NCBI GenBank assembly: GCA_913058025.1
Contig: CAJXPN010000084.1
Coordinates: 1-9,758 of the forward strand
Reading direction: 5' to 3'
From: an uncultured Myxococcales bacterium
Lineage (GTDB): Bacteria > Myxococcota_A > Bradymonadia > Bradymonadales > Bradymonadaceae
Length of the DNA stretch: 9,758 nt
Position 1 is the stretch's first letter, and each line of letters starts with the position of its first letter. A program made the position numbers and the translations under genes. The notes beneath the pieces were generated by a model. That model was not told where the DNA came from and ran no database searches. It saw nothing but the letters and a program-made list of their open reading frames with translations. Below are positions 1-6,091 of this stretch, in pieces.

Positions 1-50
1 GATCTACACAGAGTAGATCGTCGGCAGCGTCAGATGTGTATAAGAGACAG
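1..50 (+). other. Illumina Nextera adapter left on the contig end (not genomic)
   Basis: Bases 1-9 (GATCTACAC) match the end of the Illumina P5 sequence. Bases 10-17 (AGAGTAGA) match a standard i5 index. Bases 18-31 (TCGTCGGCAGCGTC) are the Nextera read-1 segment. Bases 32-50 (AGATGTGTATAAGAGACAG) are the 19-bp Tn5 mosaic end used in tagmentation. The order and abutment are exactly those of a library molecule, so this is residual adapter and not a natural transposon end. Translating through it gives the artefactual peptide MCIRDS on the plus strand and a tail containing SYTHLTLPT on the minus strand. Genomic sequence starts at about base 51. Confidence 0.98.
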
Positions 51-51
51 C

Positions 52-600
52 GCCGAGCGCGTGCCCGTTGGCGTCGTCATACCGATGGCCGCGGCCGAGG
101 TCGCCCCCGGCGACCTCGTCCTGACCAACCTCGACCGCGGCCCCGCGCGCCGCGCCTGGGTCGTGCCAGGAGGTGACGCCTCGGCTCCCTCCGCGCGGCT
201 GCTCGACGACGACCTGGAGTCTGGCCCCGTGGCCGACCTCGCTCCGCTGGCCTCCGGCGCGTTCCGCCTCATCGGCGGCGACCACGACCTGGGCGCCTGG
301 GTCGCCTCCTCCCTCGACGACGCGCTCGTCCCGGGCATGATCGTCGCCCGCGCGGGCGACGCGCTACTCCTTCGAGGCTTCGGCGGCGCGCTGCGCACCG
401 ACAGCGTCGCCAACGTCCGGGCCACCTCGCGCGCACTCCCGGCGCCCGGAGAGGCCGTCCTCGCGCCCTACCTCGGGCGCTACCTCCCCGCCCAGGTCAC
501 CGGCGCCGACGCCTCGACCGGCCAGGTCACGGTCGCCCTTCGTTTCCAGGGCGACCGCGTGCGATCGACCCACGGTGTAGGAACTCTGCTGACTCCGTGA
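52..600 (+). CDS. Unrecognised protein, C-terminal fragment (5' end missing)
   Basis: An open frame enters from the contig end and stops with TGA at 598-600, giving about 182 genuine residues. The apparent ATG at 34 lies inside the adapter, so the real start is off the contig. The protein is rich in Ala, Gly, Asp, Val and Arg with no Cys, and shows no signal peptide or membrane segment in the visible part. Several stretches read like short beta-barrel units: PGDLVLTNLDRGPARRAWVV, then PGMIVARAGDALLLRGFGG, then GEAVLAPYLGRYLPAQVTG followed by TGQVTVALRF. The last resembles Tudor/SH3-like barrels (a V-L-A-x-Y-x-G-x-Y-x-P-A-x-V pattern), but this is only a resemblance. I do not recognise the family and assign no function. 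Strong GC at third codon positions supports that it is coding. Confidence 0.7.
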   Translation, partial: AERVPVGVVIPMAAAEVAPGDLVLTNLDRGPARRAWVVPGGDASAPSARLLDDDLESGPVADLAPLASGAFRLIGGDHDLGAWVASSLDDALVPGMIVARAGDALLLRGFGGALRTDSVANVRATSRALPAPGEAVLAPYLGRYLPAQVTGADASTGQVTVALRFQGDRVRSTHGVGTLLTP

Positions 601-675
601 GCCCAGAAGTTGAATGCGCACCCAAGGGGGGATATGCTCATGGTCATATGAAGACACGATACGTCGTCATGACAC

Positions 676-693
676 CGCACGCGTCCGCGTGCG
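676..693 (+). promoter_or_regulatory. Small inverted repeat upstream of the Cys-rich lipoprotein start
   Basis: CGCACGC (676-682) and GCGTGCG (687-693) can form a 7-bp GC-rich stem with a 4-base loop, ending five bases before the ribosome-binding site at 698. In the mRNA it could affect ribosome access. Short GC palindromes are common by chance in DNA this GC-rich, so a regulatory role is only a possibility. The rest of 601-709 holds no gene I can support. A TTGAAT at 610-615 and GATATG at 631-636 are only 15 bases apart and make a poor promoter. Confidence 0.2.
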
Positions 694-697
694 AACC

Positions 698-703
698 AGG
701 AGA
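698..703 (+). promoter_or_regulatory. Ribosome-binding site selecting the TTG start at 710
   Basis: AGGAGA lies six bases upstream of TTG at 710-712. This is the only good Shine-Dalgarno in the region. It favours the TTG over the in-frame ATG at 614, whose extra 32 residues are Arg-rich and would hide the signal peptide. Confidence 0.6.
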
Positions 704-709
704 TACGCT

Positions 710-1051
710 TTGACTCACAGAGACCTCATACGCGCCGCGCGTGCGCTCACGCTCACCTCGGCGATCTGGATGTTCGGTTGCCCCGAAGATCAGCCCGAGC
801 CCGAGCCCGAACCCGAATGCGTCAACGGTTCGGAGTGCACCAGCGGCGTGTGCAGCGCCGAGGGGGAGTGCGCGTTCCCGACCTGCAACGACACCGTGCT
901 CAACGGCCAGGAGATCGACGTCGACTGCGGCGGCAACTGCCAGAAGTGCGCCGACGGGAAGTCGTGCGACGGCGACGGCGACTGCGGCGCGCAACGCGGC
1001 TCCCGACTGCGAGTCGGGTTGCGCAGTTTCTGCGCCTTGACCGTTCGGTGA
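710..1051 (+). CDS. Small Cys-rich lipoprotein, possibly frame-disrupted near the 3' end
   Basis: The TTG start gives 113 residues. A short basic N-terminus and hydrophobic stretch end in WMFGC, so Cys24 is the likely lipidated residue. A Pro-Glu spacer (EPEPEPE) follows, then a Cys-rich unit: ECTSGVCSAEGEC, FPTCND, NGQEIDVDCGGNCQKCADG and SCDGDGDC. The D-V-D-C-G-G...C-x-x-C-A-D-G pattern is the Cys-rich repeat often seen in exported proteins of myxobacteria, where disulfides stabilise small extracellular modules. The last 20 or so residues (AQRGSRLRVGLRSF...) lose this character. At the same place the next forward frame reads NAAPDCESGC and ends in TGA at 1038-1040, which suggests an indel and possibly a decayed gene. 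The product is probably exported and membrane-anchored. Its function is unknown. Confidence 0.6.
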   Translation: MTHRDLIRAARALTLTSAIWMFGCPEDQPEPEPEPECVNGSECTSGVCSAEGECAFPTCNDTVLNGQEIDVDCGGNCQKCADGKSCDGDGDCGAQRGSRLRVGLRSFCALTVR

Positions 1052-1321
1052 GGGGATGCTCAAGGTCGCACTCCGCAACGACTTGGGGAGGGGCGCGCGG
1101 TTTGGCAACCGTGCATGGACGTGCTATGGCGGATGTCCTTCGGCGCGGTGCGCGTCGGGGGTCTGCTCGCCCACACCAGAGGGTGCCCCGAGGTGGGGTG
1201 GGGTCGAGCGCGCGCGGGAGGTCTCGCGCGATAGAAAGTGCAACGAATTCGAACCCTCTGCATCATAAACGACGAGGCGCGAATGAGCGCGCGTCGACTG
1301 AAAGGAGAAGGACGCAACGAT
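1052..1321 (+). promoter_or_regulatory. Leader region upstream of the sdh operon
   Basis: There is no convincing intact gene in these 270 bases. A candidate sigma-70-like promoter is TTGGCA (1102-1107), 17 bases, then TATGGC (1125-1130) with an extended -10 TGC just before it. The -35 is good and the -10 weak, and it would leave a leader of nearly 190 nt. Frame 1056-1268 stays open and contains RCASGVCS, which echoes the Cys motif of the preceding gene and may be a remnant of it. The sdhC Shine-Dalgarno (AAAGGAGAAGGA, 1301-1312) lies at the 3' end. Confidence 0.3.
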
Positions 1322-2035
1322 ATGGTACCTCTCAAGAAAGCGCTGAGCTCATCGCTCGGCAAGAAGTACCTGATGGCGGTCTCCGGGCTGTCCATCGTCG
1401 GCTTCCTGGTCGTACACCTGCTGGGTAACCTGTTGCTTTACAGCAGCGACGGCACGGCGTTCAACACGTACGCGAAGGGGCTCCATGATTTGGGGCCGCT
1501 GCTGTACGTAGCCGAGATAGGTCTGATCGGGATATTCGGCCTCCACATCGTGTTGGCGTTCATGCTCACGAGCAAGAACAAGGGCGCGCGCGGGAGCAAG
1601 TACGCAGGCGGGCAGAAGTCCAAGGGTGGCCCGAGCTATTACAGCGCGGCCTCCCGGAACATGATCATCACCGGGATGGTGATCCTCGTGTTCCTGGTCA
1701 CGCACGTCATGCACTTCAAGTACGGGTTGTTCTCGAGCGAGGCGATCGCGGCGAAGACGACGATGATCGGCGACGAGTCCTCGATGGACCTGTACGCGCG
1801 GGTCGTCGAGGCGTTCAAGGACCCGAAGTGGGTCGTCTTCTACGTGGCGGTCATGACGTTCGTGGGCGCACACATGCGGCATGGTTTCTGGAGCGCGTTC
1901 CAGTCGCTCGGGGCGCTCAACCACAGGCTGGAGAAGCCGGCGGTTGCGCTCGGGCTCATCGTCGCCATCGTGATGGCGGGAGGGTTCCTCGGGATCCCCG
2001 TCTACATCTTCCTGACGCAAGGTCTAGGAGCGTAA
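1322..2035 (+). CDS. sdhC: Succinate dehydrogenase cytochrome b558 subunit (membrane anchor)
   Basis: This 237-residue integral membrane subunit of succinate:quinone oxidoreductase carries heme b, holds SdhA and SdhB at the cytoplasmic face and passes electrons to quinone. It resembles the b558 family of Bacillus, Bacteroides and Wolinella-type enzymes, with about five hydrophobic segments (near residues 19-40, 60-83, 113-132, 170-190 and 206-232). One His sits in each of the first four: His32, His75, His128 (or 131) and His184 (or 187). This fits axial ligation of two hemes. The N-terminal [14 protein letters not shown] and the [16 protein letters not shown] stretch are typical of the family. 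Start choice: ATG 1322 follows a strong AAAGGAGAAGGA, and family members begin at about this point. An in-frame ATG at 1283 with a GAGG upstream would add 13 residues. No sdhD follows, as expected for a single-anchor enzyme. sdhA begins five bases downstream. Confidence 0.93.
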   Translation: MVPLKKALSSSLGKKYLMAVSGLSIVGFLVVHLLGNLLLYSSDGTAFNTYAKGLHDLGPLLYVAEIGLIGIFGLHIVLAFMLTSKNKGARGSKYAGGQKSKGGPSYYSAASRNMIITGMVILVFLVTHVMHFKYGLFSSEAIAAKTTMIGDESSMDLYARVVEAFKDPKWVVFYVAVMTFVGAHMRHGFWSAFQSLGALNHRLEKPAVALGLIVAIVMAGGFLGIPVYIFLTQGLGA

Positions 2036-2039
2036 GAAC

Positions 2040-3986
2040 ATGACGGTACTCGACTCAAAGATCCCCGACGGACCCGTCCAGGGTAAGTGGGATCGCCACA
2101 AACAAGACATCAAGGTCGTCTCGCCGGCGAACAAGCGCAACTTCAAGGTGCTCGTGGTCGGCACGGGGCTCGCGGGCGCTTCGGCGGCGGCGTCGTTGGC
2201 CGAGCTCGGCTACAACGTGACGGCCTTCTGCATTCACGACTCGCCTCGCCGCGCGCACTCGATCGCGGCCCAGGGCGGCATCAACTCGACGAAGAACTAC
2301 CCCAACGACGGCGACAGCGTCTGGCGGCTGTTCTACGACACGGTCAAGGGCGGAGACTTCCGCTCTCGCGAGGCGAACGTGTATCGCCTCGCGCAGCTGT
2401 CCTCGAACATCATCGACCAGGCCGTGGCGCAGGGCGTGCCGTTCGCGCGCGAGTACGGCGGCGAGCTGGCGAACCGCTCGTTCGGCGGCGCCCTCGTCTC
2501 GCGTACGTTCTACGCGCGCGGCCAGACGGGCCAGCAGCTCCTGCTCGGCGCGTACGGCGCGCTGATGAGGCAGGTCGACACGGGCAAGGTCACGCTCATG
2601 CCCAGGCGTGAGATGATGGACCTCGTGGTCGTGGACGGTCAGGCGCGCGGCATCACGTGTCGCAACCTGGTCACCGGCGACATCGAGAGCCACACGGGCG
2701 ACGCGGTCATCGTGGCGTCTGGCGGCTACGGCCGCGTGTACTTCCTGTCGACGAACGCGTGGAACTCGAACAGCTCGGCGGCGTGGCGAGCGCACCGTAA
2801 GGGCGCCTTCATGGCCAACCCTTGCTACGTGCAGATCCACCCAACGTGTATCCCGGTCAACGGCGAGCAGCAGTCGAAGCTGACGCTGATGAGCGAGTCG
2901 CTGCGAAACGACGGCCGCGTCTGGGTCCCCAGCGAGCGCCAGAACGATCTCTCGAACGCGCACAACGTGCCGCGTGAGAAGAGGGACTACTACCTGGAGC
3001 GGCGTTACCCGTCCTTCGGTAACCTGGTGCCTCGTGACGTGGCCTCGCGCAACGGCAAGATGATGACGGACAGGGACCTGGGCGTGGGCCCGGAGCCAGA
3101 CCGCCTGGCGGTGTTCCTCGACTTCCGCGATCGCATCGAGGAGTTGGGCAAGCACGTCATCGAGGAGCGCTACGGCAACCTCTTCGACATCTACCACGAG
3201 ATCACCGCAGAGGATCCGTACTCGGTGCCCATGAGGATCTACCCGGCCGTGCATTACACGATGGGTGGCCTGTGGGTCGATTACGACCTCATGAGCACGA
3301 TCCCGGGGCTCTTCGTCCTGGGCGAGGCGAACTTCTCGGACCACGGCGCCAACCGCCTGGGCGCGAGCGCGCTCATGCAGGGCCTGTGCGACGGATACTT
3401 CGTGATCCCTTACACGTTGGGCAACTACCTGGGGCGCGTCGAGCTCAAGCCGGTCACAGGCGAAGAGGACGAGTTCCGCGAGTCGCGCAGCGACGTGAAC
3501 AAGCGGATCGACGAGATCCTGGACAAGAGCGGGAAGCGGGCGAAGTCGAAGACGCGCCACACCGTGCTCCAGCTCTACCGCGAGCTCGGCTTGACGATGT
3601 GGGATCACGTCGGCATGGCGCGTAACGAGGAGGGCCTGAAGTACGCGCTCGAGAAGATCCCGGAGCTTCGCGAGAAGTTTTGGGACACGGTGATCGTGCC
3701 GGGCTCGCCGTCGACGTTCAACAAGACGCTCGAGCTCGGGCTCCGGGTGGCGGACTTCTTCGAGCTCGGTGAGCTCATGGCGCGTGACGCGCTCACGCGT
3801 GAAGAGTCGGCCGGCGGCCACTTCCGCGACGAGTACCAGACCGAAGAGGGCGAGGCGTTGCGTGACGACGAGAACTTCTCGTACGTCGCGGCCTGGGAGT
3901 GGAACGGCGAGGGCAAGGCCCAGACGCTCCACAAGGAAGACCTGGTCTTCGAGAACGTCAAGCTGACGCAGCGCTCCTACAAGTGA
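2040..3986 (+). CDS. sdhA: Succinate dehydrogenase/fumarate reductase flavoprotein subunit
   Basis: This 648-residue catalytic subunit oxidises succinate to fumarate at a covalently bound FAD on the cytoplasmic side. The N-terminal dinucleotide fold is clear: [21 protein letters not shown] (38-57 or so). His73 in [12 protein letters not shown] is the expected flavin-attachment residue. Active-site elements are His267 in IHPTCIP, Arg332 in PRDVASR, His405 in HYTMGG and Arg439 in GANRLGAS. The length and N-terminal extension fit the Bacillus-type SdhA subgroup, not the shorter E. coli type. ATG 2040 follows AGGAG (2026-2030), which lies inside the end of sdhC, so the two are probably translationally coupled. 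The stop is followed almost at once by a perfect 20-bp hairpin before sdhB. Sequence alone does not settle whether the enzyme runs mainly as succinate dehydrogenase or fumarate reductase. Aerobic succinate oxidation is the default reading. Confidence 0.97.
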   Translation: MTVLDSKIPDGPVQGKWDRHKQDIKVVSPANKRNFKVLVVGTGLAGASAAASLAELGYNVTAFCIHDSPRRAHSIAAQGGINSTKNYPNDGDSVWRLFYDTVKGGDFRSREANVYRLAQLSSNIIDQAVAQGVPFAREYGGELANRSFGGALVSRTFYARGQTGQQLLLGAYGALMRQVDTGKVTLMPRREMMDLVVVDGQARGITCRNLVTGDIESHTGDAVIVASGGYGRVYFLSTNAWNSNSSAAWRAHRKGAFMANPCYVQIHPTCIPVNGEQQSKLTLMSESLRNDGRVWVPSERQNDLSNAHNVPREKRDYYLERRYPSFGNLVPRDVASRNGKMMTDRDLGVGPEPDRLAVFLDFRDRIEELGKHVIEERYGNLFDIYHEITAEDPYSVPMRIYPAVHYTMGGLWVDYDLMSTIPGLFVLGEANFSDHGANRLGASALMQGLCDGYFVIPYTLGNYLGRVELKPVTGEEDEFRESRSDVNKRIDEILDKSGKRAKSKTRHTVLQLYRELGLTMWDHVGMARNEEGLKYALEKIPELREKFWDTVIVPGSPSTFNKTLELGLRVADFFELGELMARDALTREESAGGHFRDEYQTEEGEALRDDENFSYVAAWEWNGEGKAQTLHKEDLVFENVKLTQRSYK

Positions 3987-3992
3987 ATCACT

Positions 3993-4035
3993 CGAGCGCG
4001 AGGGCGCCCTCCATCGGAGGGCGCCCTCGCGCTCG
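3993..4035 (+). terminator. Perfect 20-bp hairpin between sdhA and sdhB
   Basis: The arm at 3993-4012 (CGAGCGCGAGGGC...CCTCC) is exactly complementary to 4016-4035 (GGAGG...GCGCTCG), with a three-base loop ATC. That is 20 uninterrupted, almost all-GC base pairs starting six bases after the sdhA stop. GAAAA follows, not a run of T, and there is no T-run on the other strand, so it is not a canonical intrinsic terminator for either direction. It could be a U-less partial terminator or attenuator, a 3'-end stabiliser that blocks exonucleases, or an RNA-processing site separating sdhCA from sdhB. Confidence 0.75.
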
Positions 4036-4062
4036 GAAAACGCCCCACACGAGAACGAATAC

Positions 4063-4818
4063 ATGAACCTCACGCTCAAGGTATGGCGTCAGGATGGACC
4101 CGACGCCGCGGGCGCGCTCGAGTCACACACGCTCGAGAACGTGAACAAGAACTCGTCCTTTCTGGAGATGATGGACCTTCTCAATGAGAAGATCATGCTC
4201 GACGGAAAGGACGCGATCGAGTTCGAATCGGATTGCCGCGAAGGCATCTGCGGGACGTGCTGCCTGGTCATCAACGGTCAGCCGCACGGCAAGAGCCTCG
4301 GTGTCGCGACGTGCCAGGTGTACATGCGCGACTTCAAGGACGGCGACACGATCACGATCGAGCCGTGGCGCGCCAAGCCCTTCCCGGTGATCAAGGACCT
4401 CGTGGTAGACCGCTCGGCGTTCGACCGCATCCAGGCTGCGGGAGGTTACATCTCCGTCAGCACCGGTCCGCACCCCGACGGCAACGCCATCAAGATCCCG
4501 AAGGATGTCTCGGACGTGGCCTTCGACCACGCCGCGTGCATCGGCTGTGGCGCGTGCGTGGCGGCTTGCCCGAACGCGTCCGCGTCGCTGTTCACGTCGG
4601 CCAAGATCTCGCAGCTCGCGCTCTTGCCTCAGGGCAAGTCCGAGCGCAGCCGTCGCGTCAAGCGCATGGTCGAACAGATGGACGACGAAGGCTTCGGCAA
4701 CTGCTCGAACATCGGCGAGTGTTCGGCCGCGTGCCCCAAGAAGATCCCGCTGACGTCGATCGCGCGCATGAAGCGCGAGTACCTGCGCGCGGTGGTCTCC
4801 CCGTTCGACGCCTCCTGA
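4063..4818 (+). CDS. sdhB: Succinate dehydrogenase iron-sulfur subunit
   Basis: This 251-residue electron-transfer subunit links the FAD of SdhA to the heme and quinone site of SdhC. An N-terminal ferredoxin-like domain has the [2Fe-2S] motif [11 protein letters not shown] (Cys58, Cys63, Cys66/67) with a later Cys84 as the probable fourth ligand. The C-terminal domain carries [12 protein letters not shown] (Cys159, 162, 165, 169) and [16 protein letters not shown] (Cys214, 220, 224). Together these ligate the [4Fe-4S] and [3Fe-4S] clusters in the usual interleaved way. All expected ligands are present, so the protein should be functional. The ATG at 4063 lies 76 bases after the sdhA stop and has only a weak Shine-Dalgarno-like GAG nearby. 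This contrasts with the strong sites of sdhC and sdhA and may matter because the hairpin at 3993-4035 sits in the same gap. Confidence 0.96.
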   Translation: MNLTLKVWRQDGPDAAGALESHTLENVNKNSSFLEMMDLLNEKIMLDGKDAIEFESDCREGICGTCCLVINGQPHGKSLGVATCQVYMRDFKDGDTITIEPWRAKPFPVIKDLVVDRSAFDRIQAAGGYISVSTGPHPDGNAIKIPKDVSDVAFDHAACIGCGACVAACPNASASLFTSAKISQLALLPQGKSERSRRVKRMVEQMDDEGFGNCSNIGECSAACPKKIPLTSIARMKREYLRAVVSPFDAS

Positions 4819-4844
4819 CGAGGCGACATCGATCGAGCGCACCA

Positions 4845-4886
4845 AGAGCCCGGCGGGGTCCCTGAAAAGGGGCCCCGCCGGGCTCT
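4845..4886 (+). terminator. Intrinsic-type terminator after the sdh operon
   Basis: AGAGCCCGGCGGGGTCCC (4845-4862) pairs with GGGGCCCCGCCGGGCTCT (4869-4886) over 18 positions with a single T-G wobble and a TGAAAA loop. It begins 26 bases after the sdhB stop. The downstream CTTCGTCTT is pyrimidine- and T-enriched but not a clean T-run. Position and strength make it the likely end of the sdhCAB transcript. Confidence 0.85.
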
Positions 4887-4978
4887 CTTCGTCTTGGCGC
4901 GATCGTTCTGGTGAATGGCGTGGACTTGGCCTGTCGATTTCGTTTGAGTGGAGGCCGTGGGTTCGAGTGTCTGATGTC

Positions 4979-4983
4979 GAGGA
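4979..4983 (+). promoter_or_regulatory. Ribosome-binding site selecting ATG 4989
   Basis: GAGGA lies five bases before ATG 4989. In-frame starts at 4911 (GTG) and 4974 (ATG) lack a comparable site and would add polar residues before the signal peptide. Confidence 0.5.
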
Positions 4984-4988
4984 ATGAG

Positions 4989-5972
4989 ATGAAGGCGATG
5001 TGGTGTGTGGTGGTCGGGGTCGCGTTGGGGGCGTGCACGTCGGATCCCGGTGAGGGCGACCCCTCGTGGGCGCTCGAGTGCGAGGAGAGCGCGCGCTGCG
5101 AGGCTGGAGGAGACGCGGGAGGCCAAGGCGACGCGGGTGAGGACGCGGGCCCGAGCGCCGACGCGGGTGAGGACGCGGGTGAGGACGCAGGTGAGGACGC
5201 GGGCGACACGGTCTGCTCGTCTCCTCGCATCACCTCTACGCCGTCAGAGGTGTTCTCCGGGGACCTCGTCGACCTGAGCGGGGCGGACTCCACGGGGCCT
5301 GATGGGGGTGAGGTCGGCTCCTACGAGTGGTCGCTGGTCGCGGCGCCGATGAGCCCGGGCGTGGACTTCGGGGTCGACCCGAGCGACGCGTCGCGCTCGA
5401 GGTTGCGCACGGAGGCGCCCGGGCTCTACGTGATCGAGCTCCAGGTGAACGGCGACATCGGGTGCCCGCCGGCGCGCGTGGAGATCGACGTGATGCCGGA
5501 GCCTGGAGAGCGGAGCGTGCGCGTGCAGATGTCGTGGGTCGCGCAAGGCGACCCCGACACGACGGACGGTACGAGCGCGGACCTCGACCTCCACTACCTG
5601 CTCCCCATGGGGGCGTGGGACGAGGCGCCTGGAGACATCTACTGGGACAACCCGACGCTGGACATCGGTGAGCCTGGCGCCGCTGACGACCCCGAGATGA
5701 CTCAGGACAGCGCGACGAGCGCGGCCCCCGAGATCGTCTACCACCCGAACCCGCCCGTCGGGCTGTACGTGGTGGGTGTGTACTACTACGAGGACCCGGG
5801 GTTCGGACAGGCGGAGGCGTCGCTGCTGATCGAGGTCGATGGCGTGACGGCGCTCTCGCTGCCGGGCGAGCTCCTGTTCGAGCAGGGCGTGTTCTGGGAG
5901 GCTGCCACGATCACGTGGCCAGGGGGCCAGGTGAGGCCTGTAGGGAGCGTCACGGCGGGGTTCCCGCGGTGA
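4989..5972 (+). CDS. Lipoprotein with PKD-like and YfaP/DUF2135-like domains (paralogue 1)
   Basis: This 327-residue predicted lipoprotein begins MKAMWCVVVGVALGAC, with lipobox ALGAC and Cys16 as the expected lipidated residue. Residues 40-73 or so are an Asp/Ala/Gly/Glu linker built from GEDA repeats. Residues 76-173 resemble a PKD or immunoglobulin-like fold (GSYEWSLVAAP, then GLYVIELQVNGD). Residues 175-320 or so resemble the YfaP/DUF2135 module: VQMSWVAQGDPDTTD, the acidic SADLDLHY, IYWDNP, then GLYVVGVYYYEDPGFGQAEA and a closing GVFWEAATITWPGG. The next gene has the same order of domains with clear similarity, so the two are paralogues. The gene is preceded by the sdh terminator and so is probably its own transcript. 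It is likely anchored in the outer membrane or at the surface. Substrate or partner is unknown. Confidence 0.85.
   Translation: MKAMWCVVVGVALGACTSDPGEGDPSWALECEESARCEAGGDAGGQGDAGEDAGPSADAGEDAGEDAGEDAGDTVCSSPRITSTPSEVFSGDLVDLSGADSTGPDGGEVGSYEWSLVAAPMSPGVDFGVDPSDASRSRLRTEAPGLYVIELQVNGDIGCPPARVEIDVMPEPGERSVRVQMSWVAQGDPDTTDGTSADLDLHYLLPMGAWDEAPGDIYWDNPTLDIGEPGAADDPEMTQDSATSAAPEIVYHPNPPVGLYVVGVYYYEDPGFGQAEASLLIEVDGVTALSLPGELLFEQGVFWEAATITWPGGQVRPVGSVTAGFPR
5160..5207 (+). repeat. 12-bp tandem repeat coding the DAGE linker
   Basis: Four units based on GACGCGGGTGAG run at 5160-5171, 5172-5183, 5184-5195 (one change) and 5196-5207 (two changes near the end). They encode DAGEDAGEDAGEDAGD. Similar single units lie just upstream near 5130-5150. 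In-frame 12-bp units allow linker length to change by slippage without a frameshift. Confidence 0.85.
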
Positions 5973-6091
5973 GGTGTGGCTCGCGTTGAATAAACACGGC
6001 GAATGTACGTCGCTGCCCTGACACGGGTAGGTCGTGAGGTGGTCGAATATTTGGTCCACGTATGGATATGAAGAGCTCAAGAGAGGCGATG

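Noticed and set aside
32..50. Natural Tn5/IS50 mosaic end
   Set aside because: It is directly preceded by P5, index and Nextera read-1 sequence, so it is a library artefact.
34..51. ATG start giving MCIRDS for the first gene
   Set aside because: It lies inside the sequencing adapter. The real start is missing from the contig.
2055..4079. 674-residue open frame antisense to sdhA and the start of sdhB
   Set aside because: It lies opposite genes with complete catalytic motifs. Its composition (Arg, Val, Ala, His-rich, no motif) is what a high-GC antisense frame produces.
1322..4818. Novel respiratory system
   Set aside because: Gene order C-A-B, subunit lengths, cofactor ligands and active-site residues all match ordinary single-anchor succinate:quinone oxidoreductase. 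Only the internal hairpin is unusual.
5160..5207. CRISPR-like short repeat array
   Set aside because: The units are 12 bp with no spacers, in frame, and encode a DAGE linker inside a lipoprotein gene.
5973..6091. Promoter for the second lipoprotein
   Set aside because: TTGAAT at 5986-5991 has no acceptable -10 partner at 16-18 bases, and no clear hairpin or operator is visible in this 119-base gap.
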